The notes under the pieces are model-generated. The model searched no databases and was not told where the DNA came from. It worked only from the letters and a program-made list of their open reading frames with translations. A stretch of DNA of 64,000 bases from Pedobacter antarcticus (GTDB lineage Bacteria; Bacteroidota; Bacteroidia; Sphingobacteriales; Sphingobacteriaceae). The position numbers were made by a program, and so were the translations under genes. Shown one piece after another: positions 17,983-27,427 of this stretch (its first letter is position 1; every line of letters starts with the position of its first letter). Where the stretch lies: the NCBI RefSeq assembly GCF_900112985.1, contig NZ_FONS01000001.1, positions 431,730 through 495,729 of the forward strand, given 5' to 3'.

Positions 17983-19746
17983 TTACCTGACTATACGAAC
18001 GCCTTCCGGCGCATCAATCTCTGTTTTAATTTCACCGTCCGCCAACCGTGTGTGTTTTACGGTAACAAGACCATGCGGAGTCGGAAACGTCCCCTGTGCA
18101 AAGGTCAGGTCTCCAAGATGTGGCCTCACCTGAATAACTTTACTACCTGGTTCCAGAACCTGAATACCTAAAACATGTTCTGTAAGCCAGGCCGTAGGCC
18201 CGGAAGCCCATCCATGTGCCAGACTGTGTCTTAGGTTTTTATAACAGTAAGCTCCGTAACAGGCATGTACATCTATTTTTCCGGCAGGAACAAGCTCATC
18301 GATCCGGCCCGCATTTTTTGTCCAGTCTAAATCAAAATCTTCCCAGAAAGTAGTGGCGCCTAGATCGAGCATACCGCCCCAGTATTCTTTGATATTATCA
18401 ATCGCACCCTGATAATCTCCTGCTTTGGCTTTCGCCTGCAACATGTAATAGCCATAAAAGGTCGAGAAGTTTTTGGTGCCTCCGATTTTCAGATATTCAT
18501 TCGCTTTTTTTGCGGGAATCAGACCTGCCATAGCCATTAAAGCGGCAGCCTGTTTACTGTCGCCAATTTCAGGTACATGTTTTTTCAACCTGGAAATGGC
18601 CTGATCACAACGGACTGCCGTTTTTTCTTCACCCAGAACCCGGCAAAGTTCGGCACCGTCCTGTAAGGTCATAATCATCATAGCCTGTAAACCAGCATGT
18701 ATGGCCGCTTTATTCTCTGAGGATGGCCAATCCAGAAAACGATTTCCATCGAGTGCCTCCTGATTACCGTTAATCTTACTAATCAGATGTCCCAGTAAAT
18801 CTACCAGATAACCGCGCTGTGCTTCCAGGTAGTCTCTGCGTCCCTGATATTTAAACCAATCCCGCTGAATCCTGATCCACCACATAGAATAGGAACTGAT
18901 TCCATTCATCCAGGATGGTAAAGGATTAACATTTCTAATGAGATCCAGGCTCTGCGGAACTACTTCGTTATAGCCAAAAACACTATTAATAGTCATTACT
19001 TCAGGATGCATATCACCTACCCAGACCAACCTGTCTCTTTTAACTCCATCCCAGAGGTATTGCTGCATGTTCAGATGAACGGTATAGGCGCCTGTTGCCC
19101 AAATCTCGTTTAACCGCTCATCACTGCTGTGAAAGGAGCCTTTATACGGGATATCGCGGTAGACGAAAATAGCCCTGGCTTCTTTCAACAGGAGCTCTCT
19201 TCCCGGATCTATCAGGTCGATCCTGACGAACCTGAACCCTGTATTGCCAAACTCCATGCCGCCTAGCCAAGGCAGCTCTACGATCATGTCGCGGATCGCA
19301 TGATCATTGGTTGCACCGCTCAAAGTATCAATATCTGACATTGCTTCAGTAGCTGATTCCCCAAAACGAATACGCACTTTAAGCGGTTTTTGATTTGCCA
19401 TTAACCCAGTGACCAACTGGATACCCCCATGTATTTCTTTGCCAAAATCCAGCAGGATACCAGGTTGGTGTACGCCGTCATTTTTTAGAGTTACCAGATC
19501 TTTATTGACCAGTTCTGCTTGTCCGTTACCGGGTTTCAGAAGTTGATGTGCATCTTTAACATAAGTACCACTACTATCTGATTTCCAGAGAATACGGGTC
19601 GGACTCAAATACATCCTTGTTCTGGGGTCTCTGGAAATACCAGCGGTGTCTCTGCCTTTAAAAACTGGTGGAAGCTGTGCGTAAATACTGCTTGAAATGA
19701 CCAGTAGCAGAAGGAAAAGGAAGGCGCGTAAATTAACTATCATCAT
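17983..19746 (-). CDS. GH78-like alpha-L-rhamnosidase (short form, altered catalytic motif)
   Basis: A secreted 587-residue protein with a signal peptide at about 1-23 (SSSIYAQ). A beta-domain (about 85-200) precedes an (alpha/alpha)6 domain (about 203-520) and a C-terminal beta-sheet domain (GPTAWLTEHVLGIQ onward), as in GH78 rhamnosidases. The active-site region reads D233-GVKR-D238-RLVWVG-D245: the D/+5/+12 spacing matches Bacillus sp. GL1 RhaB (D567, E572, D579), but the expected glutamate is an aspartate. It is much shorter than the 890- and 922-residue GH78 proteins nearby because the N-terminal beta-domains are missing. Terminal rhamnose hydrolysis is the best guess; a changed specificity is possible. 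It is the last gene of the SusC-SusD-GH78-GH106 operon, 24 bp after the GH106 gene. Confidence 0.82.
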   Translation of the reverse strand: MMIVNLRAFLFLLLLVISSSIYAQLPPVFKGRDTAGISRDPRTRMYLSPTRILWKSDSSGTYVKDAHQLLKPGNGQAELVNKDLVTLKNDGVHQPGILLDFGKEIHGGIQLVTGLMANQKPLKVRIRFGESATEAMSDIDTLSGATNDHAIRDMIVELPWLGGMEFGNTGFRFVRIDLIDPGRELLLKEARAIFVYRDIPYKGSFHSSDERLNEIWATGAYTVHLNMQQYLWDGVKRDRLVWVGDMHPEVMTINSVFGYNEVVPQSLDLIRNVNPLPSWMNGISSYSMWWIRIQRDWFKYQGRRDYLEAQRGYLVDLLGHLISKINGNQEALDGNRFLDWPSSENKAAIHAGLQAMMIMTLQDGAELCRVLGEEKTAVRCDQAISRLKKHVPEIGDSKQAAALMAMAGLIPAKKANEYLKIGGTKNFSTFYGYYMLQAKAKAGDYQGAIDNIKEYWGGMLDLGATTFWEDFDLDWTKNAGRIDELVPAGKIDVHACYGAYCYKNLRHSLAHGWASGPTAWLTEHVLGIQVLEPGSKVIQVRPHLGDLTFAQGTFPTPHGLVTVKHTRLADGEIKTEIDAPEGVRIVR

Positions 19747-19770
19747 GTATTTTTCTAATATTGTCTGAAT

Positions 19771-22700
19771 TTATTTCCCTGCAACAGGCAGGCTATATAA
19801 CCGTACCTGGCCTGTCAGGCCCGAAGGTTCCAGCGGATTTACTGGTTTAAACGGATTGACACTGGTCCAGGTGGTCCTTTGCTCTGGTTCCAGCATACTG
19901 TCCCCGATAAGCCGGTTTACCCAGGTATTGACTACAAAAATTTCTAGCTTATTTTCACCAGGTTTTAATGCCGGGCTGATATCAATACGCCATGGCGCAG
20001 TCCACAGTCCGCCAATTTCTTTTCCATTAACTTTAACTTTCGCCATTCCCCGTATTTCACCCGTCTCAAGGATTATTCTTTCTGATCCGCTATGAGGTTT
20101 ATGAGTAAACATTTTTTGATATCTGACCGTACCGCTATAATATCTGATGCTGTCTTCGGCTCTTTTTGTCCAATCTTCTAGTTGGTTAAACACGACGGTT
20201 TTTTTTGGTCCACGCTGCTGATCTTCGAAATAAAGTTCCCAGCTACCTGTCAGCTCCTTTACGAGTTGTAATTCTGGGAAATTTTTAACTATCCGACGCT
20301 CCGATGGCAAATTTTGACGCTGATTATGAACCCGCTGCTTTTCTGTTGCCTTGAAAACTAAAAAGAGGCTTTCTAAGGGCGCAAGTTTTAGTGGAACAGT
20401 TATCTGACCGTCTGCCGCAATATATTCCGGTAGCGCACGGGTAACGCCTTGAACCGGATCCCATAATGAAGGCTCCTTACCCGACACACGGAAAGCAGGA
20501 CTGATCTGAAGTTCTTTACTAGTTTGATTACTGATAAAATATATGTCTTTATCTGCAAGCCGGCGATGGATGTAGAGTACGGGTACTTCTTGTGTCAAAC
20601 TAAAATCGGGTCTGATCTGCAGCTGATTTAAAGCCTCCTGCATACCGACGTTCTGCATAACCTGCCCTTTTCCATACTTTCTGAATGATTTTTCTGTAGC
20701 TGGCACCCCGCCCCATAACGCTGCAGCAAGCTTTTTAACTTCTTGATCTGCATTTGGATAACCCTGCAGGCTCGGTGATCTGAAGGGGGCTGGCCCCAAA
20801 ATATTTGCCCCTTGCTCAACCAGAATTCTGATCTTTGCAAGTAGTTCGGGACGCATAGTTTCTAGTTTTGGTAAAACGAGCAAGCCGTAATTCATACCGT
20901 CCGGTAATACCAGCCGGCCGTCTTTAACTACCGTACGGGTCATTAAAACTTCTGCATTGATATAGTCGAAAGCGTACCCTGCCGGTAAAGCTGGGTCGGT
21001 TACACCGGTCATTTTAGGTGCATCCTCACCAATAAAATAGGCGACATCTGCCACATATTTACCTTGCTGAAGCATGTAATTACAGCGTTTAAGATAAGCT
21101 GTAAAAAGATCCATATAACTGAACCACGTATTATGCCGGTTAAACTCATTGCCGAATTCAGCATTGATACCCGGAACCCTTTCGTCTGGCTGCTGAATAA
21201 ATAAATGCAGCAAGGTATTGTTAATGCCCTCAGTAAAAAAGCGATCACCGCGTTGTTTCATCAGAGCGGGATAACGGGCATAAGATTTACCGCCAGCGGT
21301 AAATGATTCAGCAGACACCTTATTTTTTCCATAAATATGCGCCGCTGATGATGCAGCACGGTTCTCAATATCTCCCAATTCACCCTCAGACCAGAATTCA
21401 CCACCAATCTCATCGGACTGTCCGCCGTATTGGAGAAACTCTCCCGGAAAGCCCCAGTGTCCATAATTTTCCAGCCAGGTGGTTAGTCCGTGCTTATTGC
21501 TAATTGCCTTCAGGCCGCCCACGTAATCGTAAGCCACCCTGTCGGCGATCAATCTCCTTAAATCCCATAAAAAACGGTCCGAACGATCTTGACTACCTAC
21601 AACTTTCCCAGTGATAACCGGGAGGTAAGGAGTCGGATCGTAACCATATGCCGCCACAAATTTCTCCTGCATCTGATCTGTCCAGTTCTGGCCGCCTGTT
21701 TCATAACTGTCTTCAACAGCTACCCGCCACGTTTTACGGTGTTCTGCAGGAATCCTGCGGAGAATTTCTCCAAGAAAACTGTCGAAGTGACTGGCAATAT
21801 GTTCTTTGCTCATCTTATCTACTTCAAGACCGGTTCCCTCTGCTGAGGCCGGGCTATTAGTTACCTTAGTCGGCGTCATGCCTGTGCGCATTACAATCCA
21901 GTCACCGGCAGGAAATTTCCAACTAAAACTGCCGTCCGTAGATAATCCGGCACTGACATCGATAACTTTCCCGGGATCGATAAGCATGGCACTTGAACCC
22001 ACTACAGCCTGTGCTTTCCATTGGTATTCATTCCAGTAAGGTAATGGAGACTGAAACATTTTGGCTAGTGTCTTGCCAGAATAGTCTTCGATAACAGGAG
22101 CTGCTGAAATTTCAATTTCATTCAATCCGAATCCTTCTGAAGCGGAACTGATGATTAATCTGAAGTCTCCTGAAGCGATCTCAGGGAAGCTTACCGAGAC
22201 AGGCGCAAAGGGGTCGAACCCGACATTAAGCGCAGGATTGCTGCGATCAATATCAAATTTTTTAATTGTCGTATAGATAGTTCCATCAAATACCTGAAGT
22301 TCGGCTTTAGCTTTTAAAGAACGGTGAGCAGGATAAATAACCAGGCTTCTTGCTGTGAATTTACCAGGTATCTTCAAATCAATCTGTACTGGCTGGCCTG
22401 CCGGTAATTTAACTGTATGCGTATAATCACCGTCAGCTAATGCGGCTGCACCAGAAACAGCAACATTTGTTTTGATAACTGGCTTTAAGCCTGAAAGATG
22501 CTGACCATATCCTTCAGGCGCAGGAAAGGCAAGAACTTTAACATCCTGAAATTCATCTTTTGGTTTATCCAGTTTGATATTAACCTTCAATCCGCCTTTC
22601 ACCTTTTTTTCGGTGGAAGTCAGGTAGCGCATGGACTGGCTTGTTTTAACCCATGGTCCTCCGGACTGGCTCCATCCAGGGCTGTTAAAAATACCGATCT

Positions 22701-23055
22701 CAATATTGAGTTTCGTGGCTGTATGCAGGGCAGTATCCAGGATTGCCCACCATTGCTCAGAAAACAGCTTCACTTTTCCGTACGGCGTGGATGGGTAGCC
22801 AATATTTCCGATAAATGCACGGTTAATCCCTACCTTTTTCATAGCGTGCAGGTCTTTAATTACCCCAGCAGCCGAAATATTATCGGACATCCAGTACCAG
22901 TATATAGAGGTCTGAATACTGTCTGGTGGATTATGAAATCCTTCTTCCAGCCCGGCAGCAGTATTGTTAAAAGGACTGGTTATATTTTGTGCCAAACCGT
23001 TAAAGCTAAATAAGCTCAATAGCAGGATAAGCTTTAGTCTTTGACCTTGATTCAT
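19771..23055 (-). CDS. GH106-family alpha-L-rhamnosidase
   Basis: A secreted 1094-residue enzyme with a signal peptide at about 1-23 (NGLAQ). The start of the mature protein (IYWYWMSDNISAAGVIKDLH at about 51-70, then AMKKVGINRAFIGNIG) is the typical GH106 TIM-barrel entry. Candidate catalytic acidic residues are E448 in VAVEDSYE and E583 in SAESFTAGG, at positions comparable to E461 and E593 of B. thetaiotaomicron BT0986, which uses calcium and inverts configuration. The C-terminus (about 930-1090) contains a galactose-binding-like beta domain (GMAKVKVNGKEIGGLWTAPW). It should remove rhamnose from complex pectins such as rhamnogalacturonan II or from similar glycans. It lies 62 bp after the GH78 gene in the same operon. 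Confidence 0.92.
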   Translation of the reverse strand: MNQGQRLKLILLLSLFSFNGLAQNITSPFNNTAAGLEEGFHNPPDSIQTSIYWYWMSDNISAAGVIKDLHAMKKVGINRAFIGNIGYPSTPYGKVKLFSEQWWAILDTALHTATKLNIEIGIFNSPGWSQSGGPWVKTSQSMRYLTSTEKKVKGGLKVNIKLDKPKDEFQDVKVLAFPAPEGYGQHLSGLKPVIKTNVAVSGAAALADGDYTHTVKLPAGQPVQIDLKIPGKFTARSLVIYPAHRSLKAKAELQVFDGTIYTTIKKFDIDRSNPALNVGFDPFAPVSVSFPEIASGDFRLIISSASEGFGLNEIEISAAPVIEDYSGKTLAKMFQSPLPYWNEYQWKAQAVVGSSAMLIDPGKVIDVSAGLSTDGSFSWKFPAGDWIVMRTGMTPTKVTNSPASAEGTGLEVDKMSKEHIASHFDSFLGEILRRIPAEHRKTWRVAVEDSYETGGQNWTDQMQEKFVAAYGYDPTPYLPVITGKVVGSQDRSDRFLWDLRRLIADRVAYDYVGGLKAISNKHGLTTWLENYGHWGFPGEFLQYGGQSDEIGGEFWSEGELGDIENRAASSAAHIYGKNKVSAESFTAGGKSYARYPALMKQRGDRFFTEGINNTLLHLFIQQPDERVPGINAEFGNEFNRHNTWFSYMDLFTAYLKRCNYMLQQGKYVADVAYFIGEDAPKMTGVTDPALPAGYAFDYINAEVLMTRTVVKDGRLVLPDGMNYGLLVLPKLETMRPELLAKIRILVEQGANILGPAPFRSPSLQGYPNADQEVKKLAAALWGGVPATEKSFRKYGKGQVMQNVGMQEALNQLQIRPDFSLTQEVPVLYIHRRLADKDIYFISNQTSKELQISPAFRVSGKEPSLWDPVQGVTRALPEYIAADGQITVPLKLAPLESLFLVFKATEKQRVHNQRQNLPSERRIVKNFPELQLVKELTGSWELYFEDQQRGPKKTVVFNQLEDWTKRAEDSIRYYSGTVRYQKMFTHKPHSGSERIILETGEIRGMAKVKVNGKEIGGLWTAPWRIDISPALKPGENKLEIFVVNTWVNRLIGDSMLEPEQRTTWTSVNPFKPVNPLEPSGLTGQVRLYSLPVAGK

Positions 23056-23117
23056 TGGTAATATCTGGTTTGTTTAAACAGCGGAATATGCATTCCGCTG
23101 TTTAAGGGTTATAATAT

Positions 23118-25886
23118 CTACAATTTATAAGTGTATTCAAATGAATAGGTGCCGGATCCGGCTTTCAGAACTAAATCGTTACCTGATTTTTTGACCTGGT
23201 TGATTTCTTCTACCCTGGCTATTGCTTTTCCGCTTTCCAAAACTTCAGCGGCAGCAGCCCCTGGCAAAGTAATCTGTGCTGTTGTATTGGCCGGCACAGT
23301 TACTTTGATTTTAAATTTCCCGTCGGAAATACTCCAGTCACTTCCCGTCAAACCATAGGGACTGTCAAGCTGCGCCGCAGCCTGGGTAAGTTTACCACCT
23401 GGTTGTGGTGCGATATTGATCTTTTTATACCCAGGACCGGAAATATCCATATCCAGACCTGCAATTGTACGGTACATCCAGTCGCCGATAGCACCATAAG
23501 CATAATGATTGAAGGAATTCATTCCCGTAGTCTGAAAAGTTCCGTCAGGTTTTATACCATCCCAGCGTTCCCAGATTGTAGTCGCCCCCATTTTCACCGG
23601 ATAGAGCCATGAAGGATAAGTTTCCTGCAACAGCAGTTCATAGGCAACATCATTCCGGCCGAATCTGGTCAGTACTTCGCACAGATATGGAGTACCCAAA
23701 AATCCTGTGGTCAGATGGGTTCCGTAATTTTTAATGTTGGCCACGAGCTGTTCTACTGCATGCGCCCTTAAATCTTCGGGCAACAGATCAAACTGAAGGG
23801 CAAGTACGTAAGCCGTCTGTGTACCCGACACCAATCTTCCATTTGGCGTTACATATTCTTTGATATATGCCTTTTTAATACGTCCAAGCAGCTCTTTATA
23901 TTTATCTACATCTGCTTTATTGCCAAGTACCTCTGCAGCATTTATAAGTAATTGTGTGGAGTAGGCATAAAACGATTGTGCAATCAGATATTTATCGGTA
24001 ACGGCAGACCGCCCGTCACTATCATCCTGCAAATGAAAATAAAGCCAGTCTCCGAAGTGGAAACCTACATTCCAAAGATCATTTTTACTGCGCTGCTGCA
24101 TAAAATCTACCCATGCTTTCATACTCGGGTATTGTTTAGTAAGGATGTCTTTATCACCGTAAGAGAGATACATATTCCATGGAACTACAGTGGCTACATC
24201 TCCCCATCCGGCAGATCCTGTTGCGTCAGATCCCATTACATTGGGCACTACAAATGGAATACTTCCGTTAGGCAACTGGTCGCCAGCTACATCTTTCATC
24301 CATTTGGTAAAAAAGCCAGCTACGTCCATATTAAAAGCGGAAGTACGGAAAAAGACCTGCGCATCTCCTGTCCAGCCCAGACGTTCGTCTCTTTGCGGAC
24401 AATCGGTTGGTACATCCAGGAAATTACCTTTCTGCCCCCATTGGATATTATGCTGAAGCTGGTTGAGCAAAGGGTTAGAAGAACTGAAAGTGCCGGTAGG
24501 TTTCATATCAGCATAAAGGGCTATAGCTTTAAACGCAGCAGGATCTGCCGCACCATTTAACCCTGTTACTTTTACATAACGAAATCCTTGATAGGTGAAA
24601 TGCGGCTCATAAGTCTCTGTGCCTGAACCTTTAAATGTATAACTAACATGCTGTTTTGCAGTTCGTAGATTGGCATCGTAAAAATTACCTTCTTTATCCA
24701 GCACTTCGCCGTGCTCAAGCTTAATTACCGAACCAGCTTTACCAGCCATCCTAAACTGTACCCAGCCTACAAGATTCTGCCCGAAATCAAGAACGGTCTC
24801 TCCTTTAGGTGTCCGGATGACCTTCAGTACCTTAAACTCTTCTTGTTTTCTGGCAAGGGGCGCAATGCTACTCATCAATTTTTCTGGTCCAGCCGGTAAA
24901 ATACTGACGGATTTCCATTCTGTATCTGAATATCCGGGTAAAGACCAGCCTGCTTTCTCGCGTCTCGCATCGTAGTTTTCGCCGTTGTACAAATCGGAAT
25001 ACAGTACCGGTCCTTTACTGAATTTCCAGGTTCCATCGCTATTAATGGTTTTAGTGCTGCCATCCTGATAAGTGATCTGCAGCTGTGCCAATCCGCTTAG
25101 TCTTTTGCCGTAAAAACTACGCTGCCCATTAAACCCGATGTTACCACGGTACCAACCGTCGCCCAACATGAAGCCAATAGCATTCTGTCCTTTTTTTACC
25201 AGGTCACTCACATCATAGGTCTGGTAGAGTAGCCGTTGATGGTAACTTGTCCAGCCGGGCGCCATATAGTCTTTACCGACCCGTTTTCCATTGATTCTGG
25301 CTTCATAGATCCCATGCGCCGTTATGTAAAGTGTTGCAGTCCGGATATTATTGTCGACGTTAAAAGTCTTTCTAAAGATCGGTGATGGTCCTGCAAGTGT
25401 ATCTGTTGCTGTAGTGCCGATCCATTGTGCTGTCCAGTCAGATGGCTTGAGTAAACCGGTATGCCAGTTCCTGACCATACTCCATGGAGACTCATTTCCG
25501 TGGTTATCTTTTATTTTAACCTGCCAGTAGTACTTAGTGGAAGATTCTAGCGCAGGGCCGGAATAAGGTAGCAGTACAGATGTTTCGTTCTGTTGCTGCC
25601 CGCTGTCCCATAACACCTGATTTCCCTTGATTAACGCTGCAGAGTCTTTCCCCACCCTGATCTGGTAGCTCTTCTGAAGGGTATTACGTTGTTCCGATTT
25701 GATTTTCCAGCTTAATCTCGGCGAGGCTTCGTCTATGCCCATCGGATTGCTTTGGTATTCTGTTCTCAGCTCCTCTATTTGAATTTGCTGTGCCATTACC
25801 CCGGAGCTCAGTAATGAACTCAACAGGATTAAGGCAGAACCGGCTCTGCTAATGGAGAACTGGGTAACCTGCTCTTTTTTCATCAT
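23118..25886 (-). CDS. GH78-family alpha-L-rhamnosidase
   Basis: A secreted 922-residue enzyme with a signal peptide at about 1-32 (SGVMAQ). Domains in order: an Fn3-like N-terminal domain (about 38-145), a rhamnosidase N-terminal beta domain (about 165-330, IYEARINGKRVG), a concanavalin-like domain (about 350-460, VLDFGQNLVGW), the (alpha/alpha)6 catalytic domain (about 465-815) and a C-terminal beta domain. The active-site motif DCPQRDERLGWTGD gives D495, E501 (probable general acid) and D508. It hydrolyses terminal alpha-L-rhamnose from oligosaccharides or glycosides. It is 16 bp downstream of susD, so it is co-transcribed with the uptake pair. Confidence 0.94.
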   Translation of the reverse strand: MMKKEQVTQFSISRAGSALILLSSLLSSGVMAQQIQIEELRTEYQSNPMGIDEASPRLSWKIKSEQRNTLQKSYQIRVGKDSAALIKGNQVLWDSGQQQNETSVLLPYSGPALESSTKYYWQVKIKDNHGNESPWSMVRNWHTGLLKPSDWTAQWIGTTATDTLAGPSPIFRKTFNVDNNIRTATLYITAHGIYEARINGKRVGKDYMAPGWTSYHQRLLYQTYDVSDLVKKGQNAIGFMLGDGWYRGNIGFNGQRSFYGKRLSGLAQLQITYQDGSTKTINSDGTWKFSKGPVLYSDLYNGENYDARREKAGWSLPGYSDTEWKSVSILPAGPEKLMSSIAPLARKQEEFKVLKVIRTPKGETVLDFGQNLVGWVQFRMAGKAGSVIKLEHGEVLDKEGNFYDANLRTAKQHVSYTFKGSGTETYEPHFTYQGFRYVKVTGLNGAADPAAFKAIALYADMKPTGTFSSSNPLLNQLQHNIQWGQKGNFLDVPTDCPQRDERLGWTGDAQVFFRTSAFNMDVAGFFTKWMKDVAGDQLPNGSIPFVVPNVMGSDATGSAGWGDVATVVPWNMYLSYGDKDILTKQYPSMKAWVDFMQQRSKNDLWNVGFHFGDWLYFHLQDDSDGRSAVTDKYLIAQSFYAYSTQLLINAAEVLGNKADVDKYKELLGRIKKAYIKEYVTPNGRLVSGTQTAYVLALQFDLLPEDLRAHAVEQLVANIKNYGTHLTTGFLGTPYLCEVLTRFGRNDVAYELLLQETYPSWLYPVKMGATTIWERWDGIKPDGTFQTTGMNSFNHYAYGAIGDWMYRTIAGLDMDISGPGYKKINIAPQPGGKLTQAAAQLDSPYGLTGSDWSISDGKFKIKVTVPANTTAQITLPGAAAAEVLESGKAIARVEEINQVKKSGNDLVLKAGSGTYSFEYTYKL

Positions 25887-25902
25887 AACATCTTCTTTTT
25901 AT

Positions 25903-27417
25903 TTATTGGGGATTCTGGGTCAAATTATCCAGGTTAATTTCTCTTTGTGGAATAGGTAGCAACAGTTTAGCCGCATTGACTTGGTAAGAGCCCGCAGGTA
26001 CCGTTATCTTACCAACCATTTCTTTCTTCCCATGCGCGTTCATTACCTCAACGGCTTTACCTGCGCGTACAAGATCATACCAGCGGTGATTCTCAAAAGC
26101 CAGTTCTACCCTTCTTTCCTGAAGTAAAGCCTGGCGAAATGCTTCTTGTGTCTCCACACGCAATACCGGATCGGCGTTACCGGCAGTTTTTGGTTTCAAC
26201 TGTGCCCGTTCACGGATCTGATTCAGTAGAGAAAATGCTTCTCCGTTGGCCGCAAACCCTTGTTCATTAAGACACTCCGCGATCATCAGCAAGACATCTG
26301 CATACCGTAGCAGCGGAAAATTATCGTCTGTTCTACCCCTGTCAACAAAACCATGGTTGTATTTTTTTACATATGGATTGGGTTGAAATTTACCGCTAAG
26401 ATCAGTGAAGCCAACGGCCAGAGAGATGTCTTTTCTAAGATCACCGGGCTCGTAAGCATCTATCATATCCTGCGTTGGAACGTTCCAGCCATTTCCACCG
26501 CCCAGTGTAGTGCCTGCATCTCCTGTAACAATGCTCAGTGAATTCCAGGGTGCAAACTGATACATGAAGTTACTCGCCAGAGCTGGCTGAGCTCCAAGGT
26601 ATTGAATTTCAAATATAGATTCGCTATTGTTTTTATTGGCAGGACTGAATACATCGGCATATTTCGCCATCAGTGCATAGCCTAGTCCTTGTACTTTACG
26701 GAATTCTGTCAGCGCTTCGGTATATTTCTTCTGGGTGAGATAGACTTTGCCTAGTACCGTCCTCGCGGCACCTGCTGTTGCTCTGCCAGCTTCTGCTACC
26801 GGATATTTTGCGGGAAGCAATTCTGCAGCGGCATTCAGGTCGGTGATAATTTGTGCATATACTTCGTCTATTGATGCACGGCCTTTAGATTGCGCTTCAT
26901 CTGGGGAATTGGTCGGTTCGAGTCTTAAAGGAACTCCTCCATACTGTCTAACCAGATTGAAATAATTGAAGGCACGCAGAAACAGTGCTTCTCCAGTATA
27001 CTGCTTCTTTAATTCCTCTGCGATGGGCTTGTCTGCAATCCTGAAAATAATCTCATTACTTCTGGCAATGGCCGTATAATTCTGCTGCCAGTAAGAACTT
27101 AGCGGCTCTGCAGTTGCACCGACGAGAAACTGATCAATAAATTCACGTTGTTCATAACCTCTGTCGGACGGGTTATACTGATAGTAAGTATTGTCGGACC
27201 GCATTTCTCCAAACAACCAGTAATTAACAGACCCCATTTCGCGCAAGGACGAATACGCGCCATTCACGGCTTGTTTGAAATCTGTTTCGGTTTGATAGAA
27301 ATTATTGCCAGCCAGAGAAGCCTCCGGCGTCTGATCGAGAAAGCTCTTTTTACAGCCTGCTGCCGCAAGACTTACCATAAAGATGCCTGTTATAATAGTT
27401 TTTAAATGATTCTTCAT
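25903..27417 (-). CDS. SusD/RagB-family outer-membrane lipoprotein of the rhamnose locus
   Basis: A 504-residue surface lipoprotein whose signal ends in the lipobox SLAAAGC followed by KK. SusD landmarks include FLRAFNYFNLVRQYGGVPLR, YADVLLMIAECLNEQG and ERRVELAFENHRWYDLVRAGKA. It caps the SusC barrel encoded 10 bp upstream and binds the substrate glycan. Association with three rhamnosidases predicts a rhamnose-decorated glycan or oligosaccharide. It is in the same SusD subgroup as the truncated SusD at 1-1414, judging by shared N-terminal runs. Confidence 0.95.
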   Translation of the reverse strand: MKNHLKTIITGIFMVSLAAAGCKKSFLDQTPEASLAGNNFYQTETDFKQAVNGAYSSLREMGSVNYWLFGEMRSDNTYYQYNPSDRGYEQREFIDQFLVGATAEPLSSYWQQNYTAIARSNEIIFRIADKPIAEELKKQYTGEALFLRAFNYFNLVRQYGGVPLRLEPTNSPDEAQSKGRASIDEVYAQIITDLNAAAELLPAKYPVAEAGRATAGAARTVLGKVYLTQKKYTEALTEFRKVQGLGYALMAKYADVFSPANKNNSESIFEIQYLGAQPALASNFMYQFAPWNSLSIVTGDAGTTLGGGNGWNVPTQDMIDAYEPGDLRKDISLAVGFTDLSGKFQPNPYVKKYNHGFVDRGRTDDNFPLLRYADVLLMIAECLNEQGFAANGEAFSLLNQIRERAQLKPKTAGNADPVLRVETQEAFRQALLQERRVELAFENHRWYDLVRAGKAVEVMNAHGKKEMVGKITVPAGSYQVNAAKLLLPIPQREINLDNLTQNPQ

Positions 27418-27427
27418 GTCTGTCTTT

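Noticed and set aside
22498..23013. A 171-codon plus-strand open frame inside the GH106 gene
   Set aside because: Antisense shadow of the conserved N-terminus of the GH106 enzyme; no start context or recognisable motif.
23952..24560. A 202-codon open frame on the plus strand inside the 922-residue GH78 gene
   Set aside because: It is antisense to a clear GH78 catalytic domain and its translation shows no domain or low-complexity-free pattern of a real protein.
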